Part shown: positions 16,775 to 25,443 of the stretch, piece after piece
Layout of the letters: each line of letters opens with the position of its first letter
How positions within the stretch are numbered: position 1 is the first letter of the stretch
DNA from: Actinomycetota bacterium
GTDB taxonomy: Bacteria > Actinomycetota > Actinomycetes > Streptosporangiales > Streptosporangiaceae
Direction: 5' to 3'
DNA length: 64,000 nt
Assembly (NCBI GenBank): GCA_027313705.1
Contig: DAHVDE010000023.1
Location: 1 to 64,000, forward strand
Made by a program: the position numbers and the translations under genes
Notes under the pieces: generated by a model
Told to the model about the DNA's origin: nothing
The model's database searches: none
What the model saw: the letters and a program-made list of their open reading frames with translations, nothing else

Positions 16775-18119
16775 AAGCACGCGCATTCTCAACTCGGCCC
16801 GTTAAGCCCGCCTGGCCCTCGGCCGGGATGGCCGGGGTTATGTCCCGCTGGCGGCCGAGCGGCGAGAACAGCACCCAGAAACCGGCCGCCCAGCTGCCGG
16901 CCACGCCGAACCACAGGGTCGGCCTGATGCCGAGCACCGACGCGCTGCCGAGCACGCCGCCGAGCACCGCGCCGAGCGGCAGCGTGCCCCAGACGATCCA
17001 GCGGATCGCCGCGTTCATCCGGCCGAGCAGCTCGGGCGGCGTGATCAGCTGACGGTAGCTGACCTGAGCGATGTTGTAGACGATGGAGCAGAAGCTGAGA
17101 CCGAAGTTGGCGACGGGAAACAGGATCAGCCGCGGGCCCGCCGCCGTCAGCGGCAAGAGCATCGGGACGGCGCCGAAGACAAGCATGGAGAACCAGATGA
17201 TCCGCGCCGTGCCGATCCACTTAGCCAGCCGCCCCGACATTATTCCGCCAGCAACCCCGCCGAGACTGCCGATCCCGATCAGCAAGCCGATCTCGGCCGG
17301 CCTGACGTGCACCACCCGGACCAGGAAGAGCACCTCGAGCGCAGAGACCATCGACCCGAAGAGGTTCGCCCAGCCGGTGCAGGCGGCGATCTTGCGCAGC
17401 ACCCGGTGGCCGAGCACGAAGCTGAGGCCGACGAAGATCTCCTTGCGCATGTTCTCGCGGCTGGTGCGCTCGACGGCCTGCTCTTTGGTCCTGATCAGAA
17501 GCAGCGAGCCGGCGGAGACCGCATAGGAGAGCGCGTCCACGGTCATCGCCCCGGCCTTGAGCAGCCCGAACAGGGCGCCGCCCAGGCCAGGACCGACGAC
17601 GCCCGCGAATGCCTGCGTGCCTGCCAGCCTGCCGTTGCCGCTGTACAGCTGATCTTTGCTGATCAGCGAGGGCACGTAGCTCTGGTAGGCGACATCGAAG
17701 AACACCGTCGCCAGGCCGGCCAGCAGCGCGACGGCGAAAAGCTGCGCCATCGTCAGCACGCCGAAGGCGGCGGCAACCGCCACCGAACCGATGATCGCCA
17801 TCCTGGCCAGGTCACAGCCAAGCATCAGCCAGCGCTTGGTGACCCGGTCGACCACGAGCCCGGCCGGCAGCGCGACAAGCAGAAAGCAGGCGGTGCTGGC
17901 CGCGGAAAGCAAGCCGACCGCGAACGTGGACGCGTGCAGCAGGACAACGGCGGTAAGCGGCAGCGCCACGATGGTGACGCTAGAGCCGATCTCGCTGACC
18001 GACTGCCCCGCCCATAGCGACATGAAGTCCCGGTGCCGCCACAGACCGACGTTGCGGCCTGCCGTTAGCTCCCCGATGCCCTGTGCTGGTAGTACCTCAG
18101 CGTCCGCCATGGCACCCAT
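16614..18119 (-). CDS. MFS transporter (EntS-like exporter) with aberrant C-terminal extension
   Basis: About 12 membrane segments are visible across the first 420 residues. VALPAGLVVDRVTKR is the loop 2-3 motif, and GNGRLAGTQAFAGVVGPGLGG is typical of enterobactin-exporter-like MFS proteins. After LFSPLGRQRDITPA the frame continues for about 75 Arg/Pro-rich residues that lie antisense to the agmatinase relic, so the natural stop was probably lost when that deletion occurred. The start MGAMADAEV could be three codons later. The gene ends convergently with the isochorismatase unit. Confidence 0.82.
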   Translation of the reverse strand: MGAMADAEVLPAQGIGELTAGRNVGLWRHRDFMSLWAGQSVSEIGSSVTIVALPLTAVVLLHASTFAVGLLSAASTACFLLVALPAGLVVDRVTKRWLMLGCDLARMAIIGSVAVAAAFGVLTMAQLFAVALLAGLATVFFDVAYQSYVPSLISKDQLYSGNGRLAGTQAFAGVVGPGLGGALFGLLKAGAMTVDALSYAVSAGSLLLIRTKEQAVERTSRENMRKEIFVGLSFVLGHRVLRKIAACTGWANLFGSMVSALEVLFLVRVVHVRPAEIGLLIGIGSLGGVAGGIMSGRLAKWIGTARIIWFSMLVFGAVPMLLPLTAAGPRLILFPVANFGLSFCSIVYNIAQVSYRQLITPPELLGRMNAAIRWIVWGTLPLGAVLGGVLGSASVLGIRPTLWFGVAGSWAAGFWVLFSPLGRQRDITPAIPAEGQAGLTGRVENARACGGRRRCARCRVVRGWSGRARPRRHGRPRRVAAIWRRLPARRISAPSSRRPGR

Positions 18120-18130
18120 GTTGGCCTATC

Positions 18131-18862
18131 TCACGCCGCGCTGCGCACGTCCAGGTTCCACAAGCCAAGCAGCGCCTCTTCCCCGGCGGGGGTGAGGACG
18201 ACCGCGCGGCCACGGCCGGCCCGGCGAATCCAGGATCGCTCGAAGAACTGAGCGCAAAGAGCGGCACCGACGCTGCCTGCCAGGTGCGGCCGGCGTTCTG
18301 TCCAGTCAAGGCACGACCTGATGACCGGGCGGCGCGATTTGAACAGGACAGGAACGTCGATGCCGAGATGTTCGCCAAGCCAGTCCGTGCCGTCGGCGGT
18401 AAGCCAGAATTCCGGATACTGCTCGATCACCCCGTCTTTGATCAGGGCATCGGTGACCTGCACGCCGAGCAGGCCGGCCAGGTGGTCATAGCAGGTGCGG
18501 GCTCGCTTCACGGCGGCCGACGCCCGCGCCTCGCGCAGGGAGCGGACAAGATGAGTTCCGGCCGCAGGCCGGTCAAGCGCCAGCATGTCCTCGAGCACCT
18601 GGGCGATGGCCGGATCGGCGAGCCTTACGTAGCGTTGCCTGCCCTGGCGCACTCCGTCGAGCACCGCGCCGTTGACCAGGCGGGTCACGTGCTCGCTCGC
18701 GGTCGAGGTAGCCACGCCGGCGTGTTTGGCCAGTTCAGTGACCGTCCACGCCCGGCCATCGAGCAAGGCGACGCAGATCGCGGCCCTGGTGTTGTCGGCC
18801 AGCAGGCCAGCCAGGGCGGCGAGTTCAGCGGCCCAGGCTAGGTCAGCTCCGGATTGAGTCAT
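18131..18862 (-). CDS. ArsR-type winged-helix transcriptional regulator with C-terminal extension
   Basis: Residues 10-90 form a winged helix: LAGLLADNTRAAICVALL, then the recognition region TVTELAKHAGVATSTASEHVTRLVNGAV and the wing GRQRYVRLAD. The remaining 140 residues (RSLREARASAAVKRARTCYDHLAGLLGV) form a second domain seen in many actinobacterial ArsR-like regulators. No metal-binding Cys cluster is present in the first domain. It is divergent from the P450-like gene with a gap of about 60 bp and lies 11 bp before the MFS gene, so it probably controls one or both. The start follows the second Met. Confidence 0.8.
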   Translation of the reverse strand: MTQSGADLAWAAELAALAGLLADNTRAAICVALLDGRAWTVTELAKHAGVATSTASEHVTRLVNGAVLDGVRQGRQRYVRLADPAIAQVLEDMLALDRPAAGTHLVRSLREARASAAVKRARTCYDHLAGLLGVQVTDALIKDGVIEQYPEFWLTADGTDWLGEHLGIDVPVLFKSRRPVIRSCLDWTERRPHLAGSVGAALCAQFFERSWIRRAGRGRAVVLTPAGEEALLGLWNLDVRSAA

Positions 18863-18926
18863 GGTTTCATGATGGCAGGCCAATAGTTCGGCAAGCGCCG
18901 GCGAATTTCTGCCCTAGCGTTGCCTT

Positions 18927-19847
18927 ATGCCGACAGAACCAAACGATCTCATCACCGGCGACGCCGAGGTGCGCGCCATCCTGGCTGACCCGGCCTATCT
19001 GGTGCCGCCAGCCCCGCCCGTGCCGGTCACCGAGCATGGCACCATGGCCTGGTTGCGGGCACACGTGGCCAGATTCTGTGACGGCCAGGTACACGACAGG
19101 CGCCGCGAGGTGACCGAGCAGGAACTGGCCAGGCTCAACCCGGCCCTGCTGAGGTCGGCCGCCGCCGAACTGGCCGGCACCGAACTCGACCGTGCCGAAC
19201 TCGACCGTGGCGAACTGGCCGCGGCCGGCGGGGAAGAGCCGTTCGACGTGATGGTCGTGGCCAGGCGAGTGCCGGCGGCGGTGCTCGCGACCGCGCTCGG
19301 CGTTGCCGCGGCGGCGAGGGACGGCGCCGTGGATGCCGTGCTCGCTTCCGCCTCCGGCTACCCAAATCCCGACCTGGCCGGCCCGGGCGCCGACGCCGGC
19401 GTTCAGTTCCTGGCCGCGGTGCTCGGCCCGGCCGATGCCGAACTGCTCGCGACCAGGATCGGCCTGCTCGAACAGGCCTGCGACGCTACCGCCGCCCTCA
19501 TCGGCAACGCGCTGATCAGGGCGTTCACCGGCGAGGAATACGATCAGGACGGAGCGGAGGACGCGGGCGAGATCATCGCAGGCACGCTGGCAAGCGACCC
19601 TCCGGTGCGCAGGACCAAGCGGCTTGCCCCTGACGGCGGGACCGTCACGCTGGACCTGACCACCTGCACTTTCGGGGCCGGCCGGCGGCCGTGCCCTGGC
19701 GCCGATCAGGCCAGGGCGCTGGCTGCGGGCGTACTCGACGCGGTGCTTGCCCGCTGCGAGCTAGCCGACCAGCAACTGAGTTACCTGCCGTCACCCAACC
19801 TGCGAATGCCCGCCAGGCTGCTAGTGGAGTTCACCCGGCGCCGATAG
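18927..19847 (+). CDS. Cytochrome P450-like protein, shortened
   Basis: The 306-residue protein carries the haem-cysteine loop CTFGAGRRPCPGADQARALAAG near its C-terminus, a canonical P450 signature. The usual I-helix AGxxT and K-helix ExxR are not visible, and it is about 100 residues short. RTKRLAPDGGTVTLDLTTCTF resembles the segment just before the haem loop. It may bind haem without being a standard monooxygenase. An Ala/Glu-rich insert with repeated ELDR units lies near residue 88. It overlaps the convergent hydroquinone reductase gene by 27 bp. Confidence 0.7.
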   Translation: MPTEPNDLITGDAEVRAILADPAYLVPPAPPVPVTEHGTMAWLRAHVARFCDGQVHDRRREVTEQELARLNPALLRSAAAELAGTELDRAELDRGELAAAGGEEPFDVMVVARRVPAAVLATALGVAAAARDGAVDAVLASASGYPNPDLAGPGADAGVQFLAAVLGPADAELLATRIGLLEQACDATAALIGNALIRAFTGEEYDQDGAEDAGEIIAGTLASDPPVRRTKRLAPDGGTVTLDLTTCTFGAGRRPCPGADQARALAAGVLDAVLARCELADQQLSYLPSPNLRMPARLLVEFTRRR

Positions 19848-20834
19848 GCGGGCCCGTGCATGCGGGCTGGTCCAGTCGAGCACCGGGCCCTCGGGCACGA
19901 TGCGGCGCGGATTCAGGTGGGGGTGGGTCATGAAGTAGTGGCGCTTGATGTGGTCGAAGTTCGTGGTCTCACGGAAGGCGGGAAGTGAAAACAGGTCGCG
20001 GGCGTAACCCCACAGGTTCTGGTAATCGCAAAGGCGCCTGATGCTGCACTTGAAGTGCGAGTAATACACCGAGTCGAATCTCGCCAGCGTGACCCACAGG
20101 CGGACGTCGGCTTCCGTCAGGGTGCCGCCGGTAAGGTACCTGCGGTCGGCCAGCAAGAGCTCGAGCTGGTCAAGCGTGGCGAACAGATCGGTGACAGCCG
20201 CGTGGTATGCCTGCTGGTCTGGGGCGAAGCCGCACTTGTAGACGCCGTTGTTGACGGTCGCGTAGATCTTCTCGTTGATCTCGTCGATCTGCTGGCGAAG
20301 CTCAGCCGGGTAGAGCCGCACTTCCTGGTTGGCCCAGGCCGCGAACTGGGTGTCCAGGTCGATGGTGATGTCGGGGAAGTTGTTGCTGACTATGCGGCTG
20401 GTCTTCTTGTCCCACAGCACCGGCACCGAGATGTGGCCATCGAAACCGGGCTCGGTCTCCTCGTAGGCCTCGCGCAGCAGCGCGAAGCCGTTCATTTCGT
20501 CGAGACCGTGATCGCGGCCTGGCCGGAAGGCCCAGCCCCGGCCGTCCCTGACCGGGTCCACCACGCTAAGCGAGATGACCTCTTCGAGCCCGAGCAGCTT
20601 GCGCACGATCGCGGTGCGCTGCGCCCAGGGGCAGGCCAGGGAAATGTAGAGGTGGTAGCGCCCAGGCTCCGCGGGGTAGCCGCTCGAGCCGTCGGCCGTG
20701 ATCCGCCCGGCGAAGGGGTAGGGCGCGCGGACGAATTCCCTGGCGGGCTGCTTGCGCTGGTAGGTGCCGTAGTCGCCGTAGGCGGCGAAGTCCACTGGAC
20801 TGGCGCCGCTGGCGCGTTCACTGGTCGCGGTCAT
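19821..20834 (-). CDS. Glutathionyl/mycothiol-type hydroquinone reductase (ECM4/Xi-class GST)
   Basis: The 337-residue protein has the active-site string SLACPWAQRTAIVRKLLGLE and downstream ISVPVLWDKKTSRIVSNNFPDI. The C-terminal helical domain has LFATLDQLELLLADRRYLTG and EADVRLWVTLARFDSVYYSHFKC. This is the omega/Xi glutathionyl-hydroquinone reductase family, which reduces thiol-hydroquinone adducts through the ACPW cysteine. In actinobacteria mycothiol would replace glutathione, which is an inference. Good AGGTTC-type spacing precedes the ATG. Confidence 0.88.
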   Translation of the reverse strand: MTATSERASGASPVDFAAYGDYGTYQRKQPAREFVRAPYPFAGRITADGSSGYPAEPGRYHLYISLACPWAQRTAIVRKLLGLEEVISLSVVDPVRDGRGWAFRPGRDHGLDEMNGFALLREAYEETEPGFDGHISVPVLWDKKTSRIVSNNFPDITIDLDTQFAAWANQEVRLYPAELRQQIDEINEKIYATVNNGVYKCGFAPDQQAYHAAVTDLFATLDQLELLLADRRYLTGGTLTEADVRLWVTLARFDSVYYSHFKCSIRRLCDYQNLWGYARDLFSLPAFRETTNFDHIKRHYFMTHPHLNPRRIVPEGPVLDWTSPHARARLSAPGELH

Positions 20835-20900
20835 GGCTGAACCTCCCGCGCTCAGTTAAGTCGCCCTTGCCGCCGGCTTTCAAGTCCTGGCCTGGAGAAT

Positions 20901-21023
20901 AGTTAGCCAATGAAATAAGTTAGGACGGCGGGAAGTTCCACGTAACCGTCCGCGTAGTCGTCCGCCGGGATCTCTGGCGGGTCTTTCATGGTCAGACCGC
21001 ACCAGTGTGAGGCTCAACTAACT
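20901..21023. promoter_or_regulatory. Repeated AGTTAG half-sites in a divergent promoter
   Basis: AGTTAG occurs at 20901-20906 and 20918-20923, and inverted as CTAACT at 21018-21023 just at the start of the MFS gene. The gap separates the hydroquinone reductase and the MFS exporter. They may be regulator half-sites; no recogniser is identified. Confidence 0.3.
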
Positions 21024-22909
21024 TGGCTAGTACAGACAGCAGTCACGGAGGGACACGCCCCGACCCGGCCGCCAGCGCGCTCAACGGCGCGGCGGCAGCG
21101 GGACCGCAAGGCAAGCGCGGCCTGCGCGGTGCCCATTACAAGTGGACCGCGCTTTCGAACACCACGCTCGGCATTCTCGCCGCGACGGTCAACGCGTCCA
21201 TCGTGATCATCTCGCTGCCTGCGATCTTCCGCGGCATCCACCTGAACCCGCTGACGCCTGGCAACATCAGCTACCTGCTGTGGATGCTGATGGGTTACCT
21301 GGTGGTCTCGGCCGTGCTTGTCGTGACGCTCGGGCGACTCGGCGACATCTACGGCCGGGTCAAGATGTACAACCTGGGCTTCACGCTGTTCGGGCTCGGT
21401 GCGCTCGCGCTGCCGTTCGACCCGCTTACCGGGCCGGGCGGCGCACTGTGGCTGATCGGGTTCCGCATTATCCAGGCGGTCGGCGGCGCGATGCTGATGG
21501 CGAACTCGCCGGCCATCCTCACTGACGCCTTCCCCTCCAACCAGCGCGGCATGGCGATGGGCATCAACCAGGTGGCCGGCATCGCCGGCCAGTTCATCGG
21601 CCTGATACTCGGCGGCATCCTGGCCGCGGTGGACTGGCGCCTGGTGTTCATCGTGTCGGTGCCGATCGGCATCGGCGGCGCGATCTGGTCCTATGTCAGC
21701 CTGCGTGAACTCGGTGCCCGTACTCCGGCCAAGATCGACTGGCTGGGCAACATCACGTTCGCCGTCGGCCTGATCGCGCTGCTTACCGGCATAACCTACG
21801 GAATCCAGCCGTACGGCGGGCACTCGATGGGCTGGACAAGCCCGACCGTGCTCACCGGCCTGATCGGCGGCGTGGCCTTGCTGACCGCGTTCTGTTTCGT
21901 CGAGCTTCGGGTCAAGAACCCGATGTTCGACCTGCGGCTGCTGAAGATCAGGTCTTTCTCGACCGGCGTGAGCGCCGCCCTGCTCGCCTCGATCTCCCGA
22001 GGCGGCATGCAGTTCATGCTGATCATCTGGCTCCAGGGCATCTGGCTGGTGCTGCACGGCTACGCATTCGTGGACACGCCGCTGTGGTCCGGCATCTACC
22101 TGTTGCCGCTGACCGCCGGATTCCTGGTCGCAGGCCCGCTGTCCGGTTTCCTTTCCGACCGGTTCGGCGCCAAGTACTTCGCCTCTGGCGGGCTCCTGGT
22201 GTCGGCGGTGGCGTTCTTCGGGCTATTGCTGATCCCGACCAACTTCAGCTACCCGGTGTTCGCGGCGCTGATCTTCGTTTCCGGCGCGGGCATGGGCTTG
22301 TTCTCCGCGCCCAATGCGGCGGCGGTCATGAACAGCGTGCCGGCCAAGCAGCGCGGCGCCGCCGCCGGCATGATGGCCACGTTCACGAACTCCGGCTTCG
22401 TGCTCTCCATCGGCATCTTCTTCTCGCTGATGATCGCGGGCCTCGCCTCGACCCTGCCCACGACCATGACCAATGGCCTGGCCAGGCAGGGCGTGCCGCA
22501 TGCGCTCGCGCTGGGGATCGGCAAGCTTCCGCCGGTGGGCAGCCTGTTCGCCGCGTTCCTCGGCTATAACCCTGTGCACACGCTGCTCGCGCCGACCGGC
22601 GTGCTCGCCCATCTGCCCGCCTCCAACGTGGCGGTGCTGACCGGCAGGCAGTTCTTCCCGCAACTGATCTCTGGGCCATTCCATCACGGCCTGGTCATCG
22701 TGTTCGGGATGGCGATGGCGGTGCTGGTCATCGCGGCGACCCTGGCTCTGCGGCACAGCGGCGCCGAGGTCCTCAAGGAGCGCGCGGCGGTAGACGCGGC
22801 GGAGCAGGCGGCACCCGCCGGCCCGCAGGCGGAACTCGCGGAACTCGCGGAACTCACCGCCGCAGAGGACGAGATCATCGAGGCGGACACGATCCACTTG
22901 GCCGACTGA
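21023..22909 (+). CDS. DHA2-family MFS multidrug exporter (14 membrane segments)
   Basis: The 628-residue protein has the DHA2 features: TLGRLGDIYGRVKMYN (motif A) after the third helix, FRIIQAVGGAMLMANSPAIL (motif C-like) and a second motif A at PLSGFLSDRFGAKYF. A large extracellular loop lies near residues 490-555. The hydrophilic tail contains repeated AEL units and many acidic residues. The start is TTG at 21023; the next possible start is well inside. It shares a promoter gap with the hydroquinone reductase, which suggests a quinone or drug stress unit. Confidence 0.85.
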   Translation: MASTDSSHGGTRPDPAASALNGAAAAGPQGKRGLRGAHYKWTALSNTTLGILAATVNASIVIISLPAIFRGIHLNPLTPGNISYLLWMLMGYLVVSAVLVVTLGRLGDIYGRVKMYNLGFTLFGLGALALPFDPLTGPGGALWLIGFRIIQAVGGAMLMANSPAILTDAFPSNQRGMAMGINQVAGIAGQFIGLILGGILAAVDWRLVFIVSVPIGIGGAIWSYVSLRELGARTPAKIDWLGNITFAVGLIALLTGITYGIQPYGGHSMGWTSPTVLTGLIGGVALLTAFCFVELRVKNPMFDLRLLKIRSFSTGVSAALLASISRGGMQFMLIIWLQGIWLVLHGYAFVDTPLWSGIYLLPLTAGFLVAGPLSGFLSDRFGAKYFASGGLLVSAVAFFGLLLIPTNFSYPVFAALIFVSGAGMGLFSAPNAAAVMNSVPAKQRGAAAGMMATFTNSGFVLSIGIFFSLMIAGLASTLPTTMTNGLARQGVPHALALGIGKLPPVGSLFAAFLGYNPVHTLLAPTGVLAHLPASNVAVLTGRQFFPQLISGPFHHGLVIVFGMAMAVLVIAATLALRHSGAEVLKERAAVDAAEQAAPAGPQAELAELAELTAAEDEIIEADTIHLAD

Positions 22910-22919
22910 GCCTGCGTGG

Positions 22920-24176
22920 CTAGCCGATTTCCCTGGCCAGCAGGTCGTCCATGGTTTCCCGCCGGACGACGGCCCGAGCGGTACCGTCCTCGCAGAAGAT
23001 CACCGGCGGCTTGAGCGCGGCGTTGTAGTTGTTGGCCATGGTGAAGCTATAGCCACCGGTCACCGGCACGACGACCAGGTCGCCGACGCGCGGATCGGCG
23101 AGCGTGACGCCAGGGGTGATCACGTCGCCTTCCTCGCAGTGCTTGCCCACCAGGTCGGCCACCACCTGCTCGCCATCCTGCCTGCCGACCACTAGCGGCG
23201 AGAACCGCTGGCCGTAGAGCGAGGCGTCCAGGTTGTCGCCCATGCCGCCGTCCACCGCCACGTGGATCTTCCCCCGCGCTAGCCGCTTGACGGTGACGAC
23301 CCGGTACAAGGTCAGGCCGGCCCTGGCCACCATGGACCGGCCAGGCTCGATCATGATCTCGATGTCCTCGCCGAGCAACCGGTGCGCGGCGCCGGTCAGC
23401 CTGGACACGTACTCGCTAACGGAAGGCGCCGGATCTTCTGCCACGTACCTGGCCGCCAGTCCGCCGCCGAAGTCGTACACCGCGAACCGCTCGAGGCTGG
23501 CCAGGGCGGCTACGGCCTCCTCGAACTGGCGCAGCGCCGCGATCTGCGAACCGATGTGGACGTGCAGTCCGCGCAACTCGATGACCTGGCTGTCCCGCAG
23601 TCGCGCGATGGCCTGCGGGACGAACTCGACCGGCACGCCGAACTTGGAGCCCTTGCCGCCGGTCGCCAGCGCCGCATGGGTCGCCGACTCGACCCCAGGG
23701 CTCACCCGAAGCAGGACCGGGGTCCTGTGCCTGGCGAGACGCTCGATCCGGTCGATGTCGTCGAAGCCGTCGATGACAATGTGGCCGATCCTGGCGTCGA
23801 GCGCGGACTGAATGTCCGCATCGGATTTCGCGTTGCCGTGCATCACGATAGTGGCCGGATCGGCGCCCGCGGCGAGCGCCAGCCGCAGCTCTCCTGCCCC
23901 GACTACGTCGGCGCCGAGGCCAGCATCGACCAGGACCCTGATCAGCGATACCGAAGGGTAGGCCTTGACCGCGAAGCAGACCAGGCCCGCGCCGCGCGGA
24001 TGGAAACTCGCCAGCGCCGCGGCGTACTCGCGGGCACGGTCCCGCAGCGCGGTCACGTCGATGACGTATGCGGGAGTCCCGAACCGCTCTGCCACCGCTG
24101 CGAGCGAGCAGCCGCCGATCAGCAGGTCAGCACCAGCAACGACCGCCGAAGGCGGCAGCAACGACAAGTCCGGCAT
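22920..24176 (-). CDS. Diaminopimelate decarboxylase family protein (LysA-like)
   Basis: The 418-residue PLP enzyme has the lysine segment VCFAVKAYPSVSLIRVL, HVHIGSQI, the glycine loop YDFGGGLAARY, IMIEPGRSMVARAGLTLY, the VGKHCEEGDVI active-site cysteine, and GGYSFTMANNYNAAL. These match meso-diaminopimelate decarboxylase, the last step of lysine synthesis. The active-site loop CEEGD replaces the usual CESGD. It stands alone, convergent with the MFS gene by 10 bp. A paralogous decarboxylase of another substrate is possible. Confidence 0.85.
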   Translation of the reverse strand: MPDLSLLPPSAVVAGADLLIGGCSLAAVAERFGTPAYVIDVTALRDRAREYAAALASFHPRGAGLVCFAVKAYPSVSLIRVLVDAGLGADVVGAGELRLALAAGADPATIVMHGNAKSDADIQSALDARIGHIVIDGFDDIDRIERLARHRTPVLLRVSPGVESATHAALATGGKGSKFGVPVEFVPQAIARLRDSQVIELRGLHVHIGSQIAALRQFEEAVAALASLERFAVYDFGGGLAARYVAEDPAPSVSEYVSRLTGAAHRLLGEDIEIMIEPGRSMVARAGLTLYRVVTVKRLARGKIHVAVDGGMGDNLDASLYGQRFSPLVVGRQDGEQVVADLVGKHCEEGDVITPGVTLADPRVGDLVVVPVTGGYSFTMANNYNAALKPPVIFCEDGTARAVVRRETMDDLLAREIG

Positions 24177-24197
24177 CAGCCCTCCCGGCCCGGTATC

Positions 24198-24674
24198 TTA
24201 CGGGATATCCCCTACCTCGTAGGTAACCGCGCGGTATGCGACGATGACCGAGCCGCACTGGTCATTCCCCGTCTTCTTCAGGTGCCCGGTGATGCGGGTC
24301 GTGAAGTTGCCGCTGTAGCGCAGGCCCTTGTACCACCCAGTGGCATAGAAGACGTCGAACGTGCCGGTCTGGCTCTCGGTGAACACGCAGGTAGACAGGT
24401 TGGGCGGGTTGACCGACGTGCTCAGCAGGTGCCGGTGAACCGCGATTCTCCCGTGCGGGAAGACCAGGCTGGCCCGCTTGCGCCAGAAGTAACCCTTGGC
24501 CTTGAACGCCCCGTAGGCGTCGGCCCGGGCGTGTTTCGGCCCTGGCATGGTGTCGACGATCTCGAAGGTCTCCTTTCCGTGCCTGGCCGGGGCACTGGTG
24601 AAGCCGGCCGTGCCGAGCACGGCGACCGCGAGCAGCGCGGCGGCGACCGCGCCTGACCGCTTCTTTGCAGGCAT
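24198..24674 (-). CDS. Secreted protein, possibly allene-oxide-cyclase/dirigent-like barrel
   Basis: The 158-residue protein has a Sec-type signal peptide (residues 5-29, GAVAAALLAVAVLGTAGFTSAPA). The mature part has only two cysteines, in STCVFTES and DQCGS, which could form one disulfide. TGTFDVFYATGWYKGLRYSGNF resembles the GTY-GGTGxYxGxSG turn of allene-oxide-cyclase-like barrels, although the glycines are not all kept. The ATG has an excellent AGGAGGAAGG. It is the last gene of the MauE/MauD/Cys-rich run, 20 bp after the membrane protein. The function is not known. Confidence 0.7.
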   Translation of the reverse strand: MPAKKRSGAVAAALLAVAVLGTAGFTSAPARHGKETFEIVDTMPGPKHARADAYGAFKAKGYFWRKRASLVFPHGRIAVHRHLLSTSVNPPNLSTCVFTESQTGTFDVFYATGWYKGLRYSGNFTTRITGHLKKTGNDQCGSVIVAYRAVTYEVGDIP

Positions 24675-24694
24675 CCTTCCTCCTTTACTGGTTC

Positions 24695-25342
24695 TCAGAA
24701 GTAACTCACCATCAGAACCGCTGCGGCTACGGCGATCGCGATCAGTACCGCGCCGTCGACCCGCCTGGCGTAGACGGCCTTGAGCAACAGGTCCAGCTGC
24801 GCCGCCGCCCCGCCCGCTCCGGCCCTCGCACCGGCACCGGCACCTGCACCGGCAACCACCCCGACGCGCAGCGCGCCGAGGTCTGAAAGCAGGGCGATCG
24901 CCCGCGCTCCGCCATGGGCCAGGCCGATCACGGCGCCGAGCGCCACCGCAGCCCGCGTTCCCGCCATTCCCGCCACCACGACCGCCGCGGGCAGCAGGCC
25001 GAATCCGGCGTACGGATTCCTGGTCAAGAACCCTGGCCCGAGTATCGCCCCCCATACCGCGACCCTGCGCCAGGGTGGCGCGTCGATCAGCATCGTCTGC
25101 GGCACCTGCCAGCGCCGGCCTGGCGCCGCCAGCCCGCGCATTCCGGTGACCTCGGTCACGCCGTAGTACCCGCCGTAGCCGACCGCGAGCACCAGCCCGG
25201 CCGCGAAGGGCACCAGGGCAAGCAGTGCACCGGCCAGCGACCATACCGCGACAGCGGGCACCGCATAGGCGGCCACGACCAGGCACCGCGCCCAGGGCCT
25301 CCCGACCGGAAGGCCGGCCGCCAGCGAGACGGCCGAGTTCAC
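24695..25342 (-). CDS. Membrane protein of unknown function in the MauE/MauD-like cassette
   Basis: The 215-residue protein has about five hydrophobic segments, with a cytoplasmic-looking linker around GMRGLAAPGRRWQVPQTMLIDAPPWRR. GFLTRNPYAGFGLLPAAVVV begins the second half. A low-complexity GAGAGAGARAGAGG stretch precedes the last helix. The GTG start lies just after the stop of the 31-residue peptide gene, with GAGG upstream. I do not recognise a family. Its place between the Cys-rich protein and the secreted protein suggests a role in the same process. Confidence 0.65.
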   Translation of the reverse strand: MNSAVSLAAGLPVGRPWARCLVVAAYAVPAVAVWSLAGALLALVPFAAGLVLAVGYGGYYGVTEVTGMRGLAAPGRRWQVPQTMLIDAPPWRRVAVWGAILGPGFLTRNPYAGFGLLPAAVVVAGMAGTRAAVALGAVIGLAHGGARAIALLSDLGALRVGVVAGAGAGAGARAGAGGAAAQLDLLLKAVYARRVDGAVLIAIAVAAAVLMVSYF

Positions 25343-25345
25343 GCC

Positions 25346-25441
25346 TCAAGGAGAGTACGCCTTGGAGTACCCGTTGACGGCCGCGAGCACCACGGCCAGG
25401 CCGGCCAGCACGGGCAGCACCGGCAGCACCTGCAGCGGCAT
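25346..25441 (-). CDS. 31-residue single-span membrane peptide
   Basis: ATG at 25441 begins two bases after the stop of the Cys-rich gene; the frame ends in TGA four bases before the next GTG. The peptide is one hydrophobic helix (LPVLPVLAGLAVVLAAV) with a short polar tail GYSKAYSP. The tight spacing on both sides is the main support. There is no clear ribosome site of its own, so it would rely on coupling. It is too short for family assignment. Confidence 0.4.
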   Translation of the reverse strand: MPLQVLPVLPVLAGLAVVLAAVNGYSKAYSP

Positions 25442-25443
25442 CG

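Noticed and set aside
21014-22057. 347-codon minus-strand frame over the DHA2 transporter
   Set aside because: Asp/Arg/His-rich shadow of a 14-helix membrane protein; no start context.
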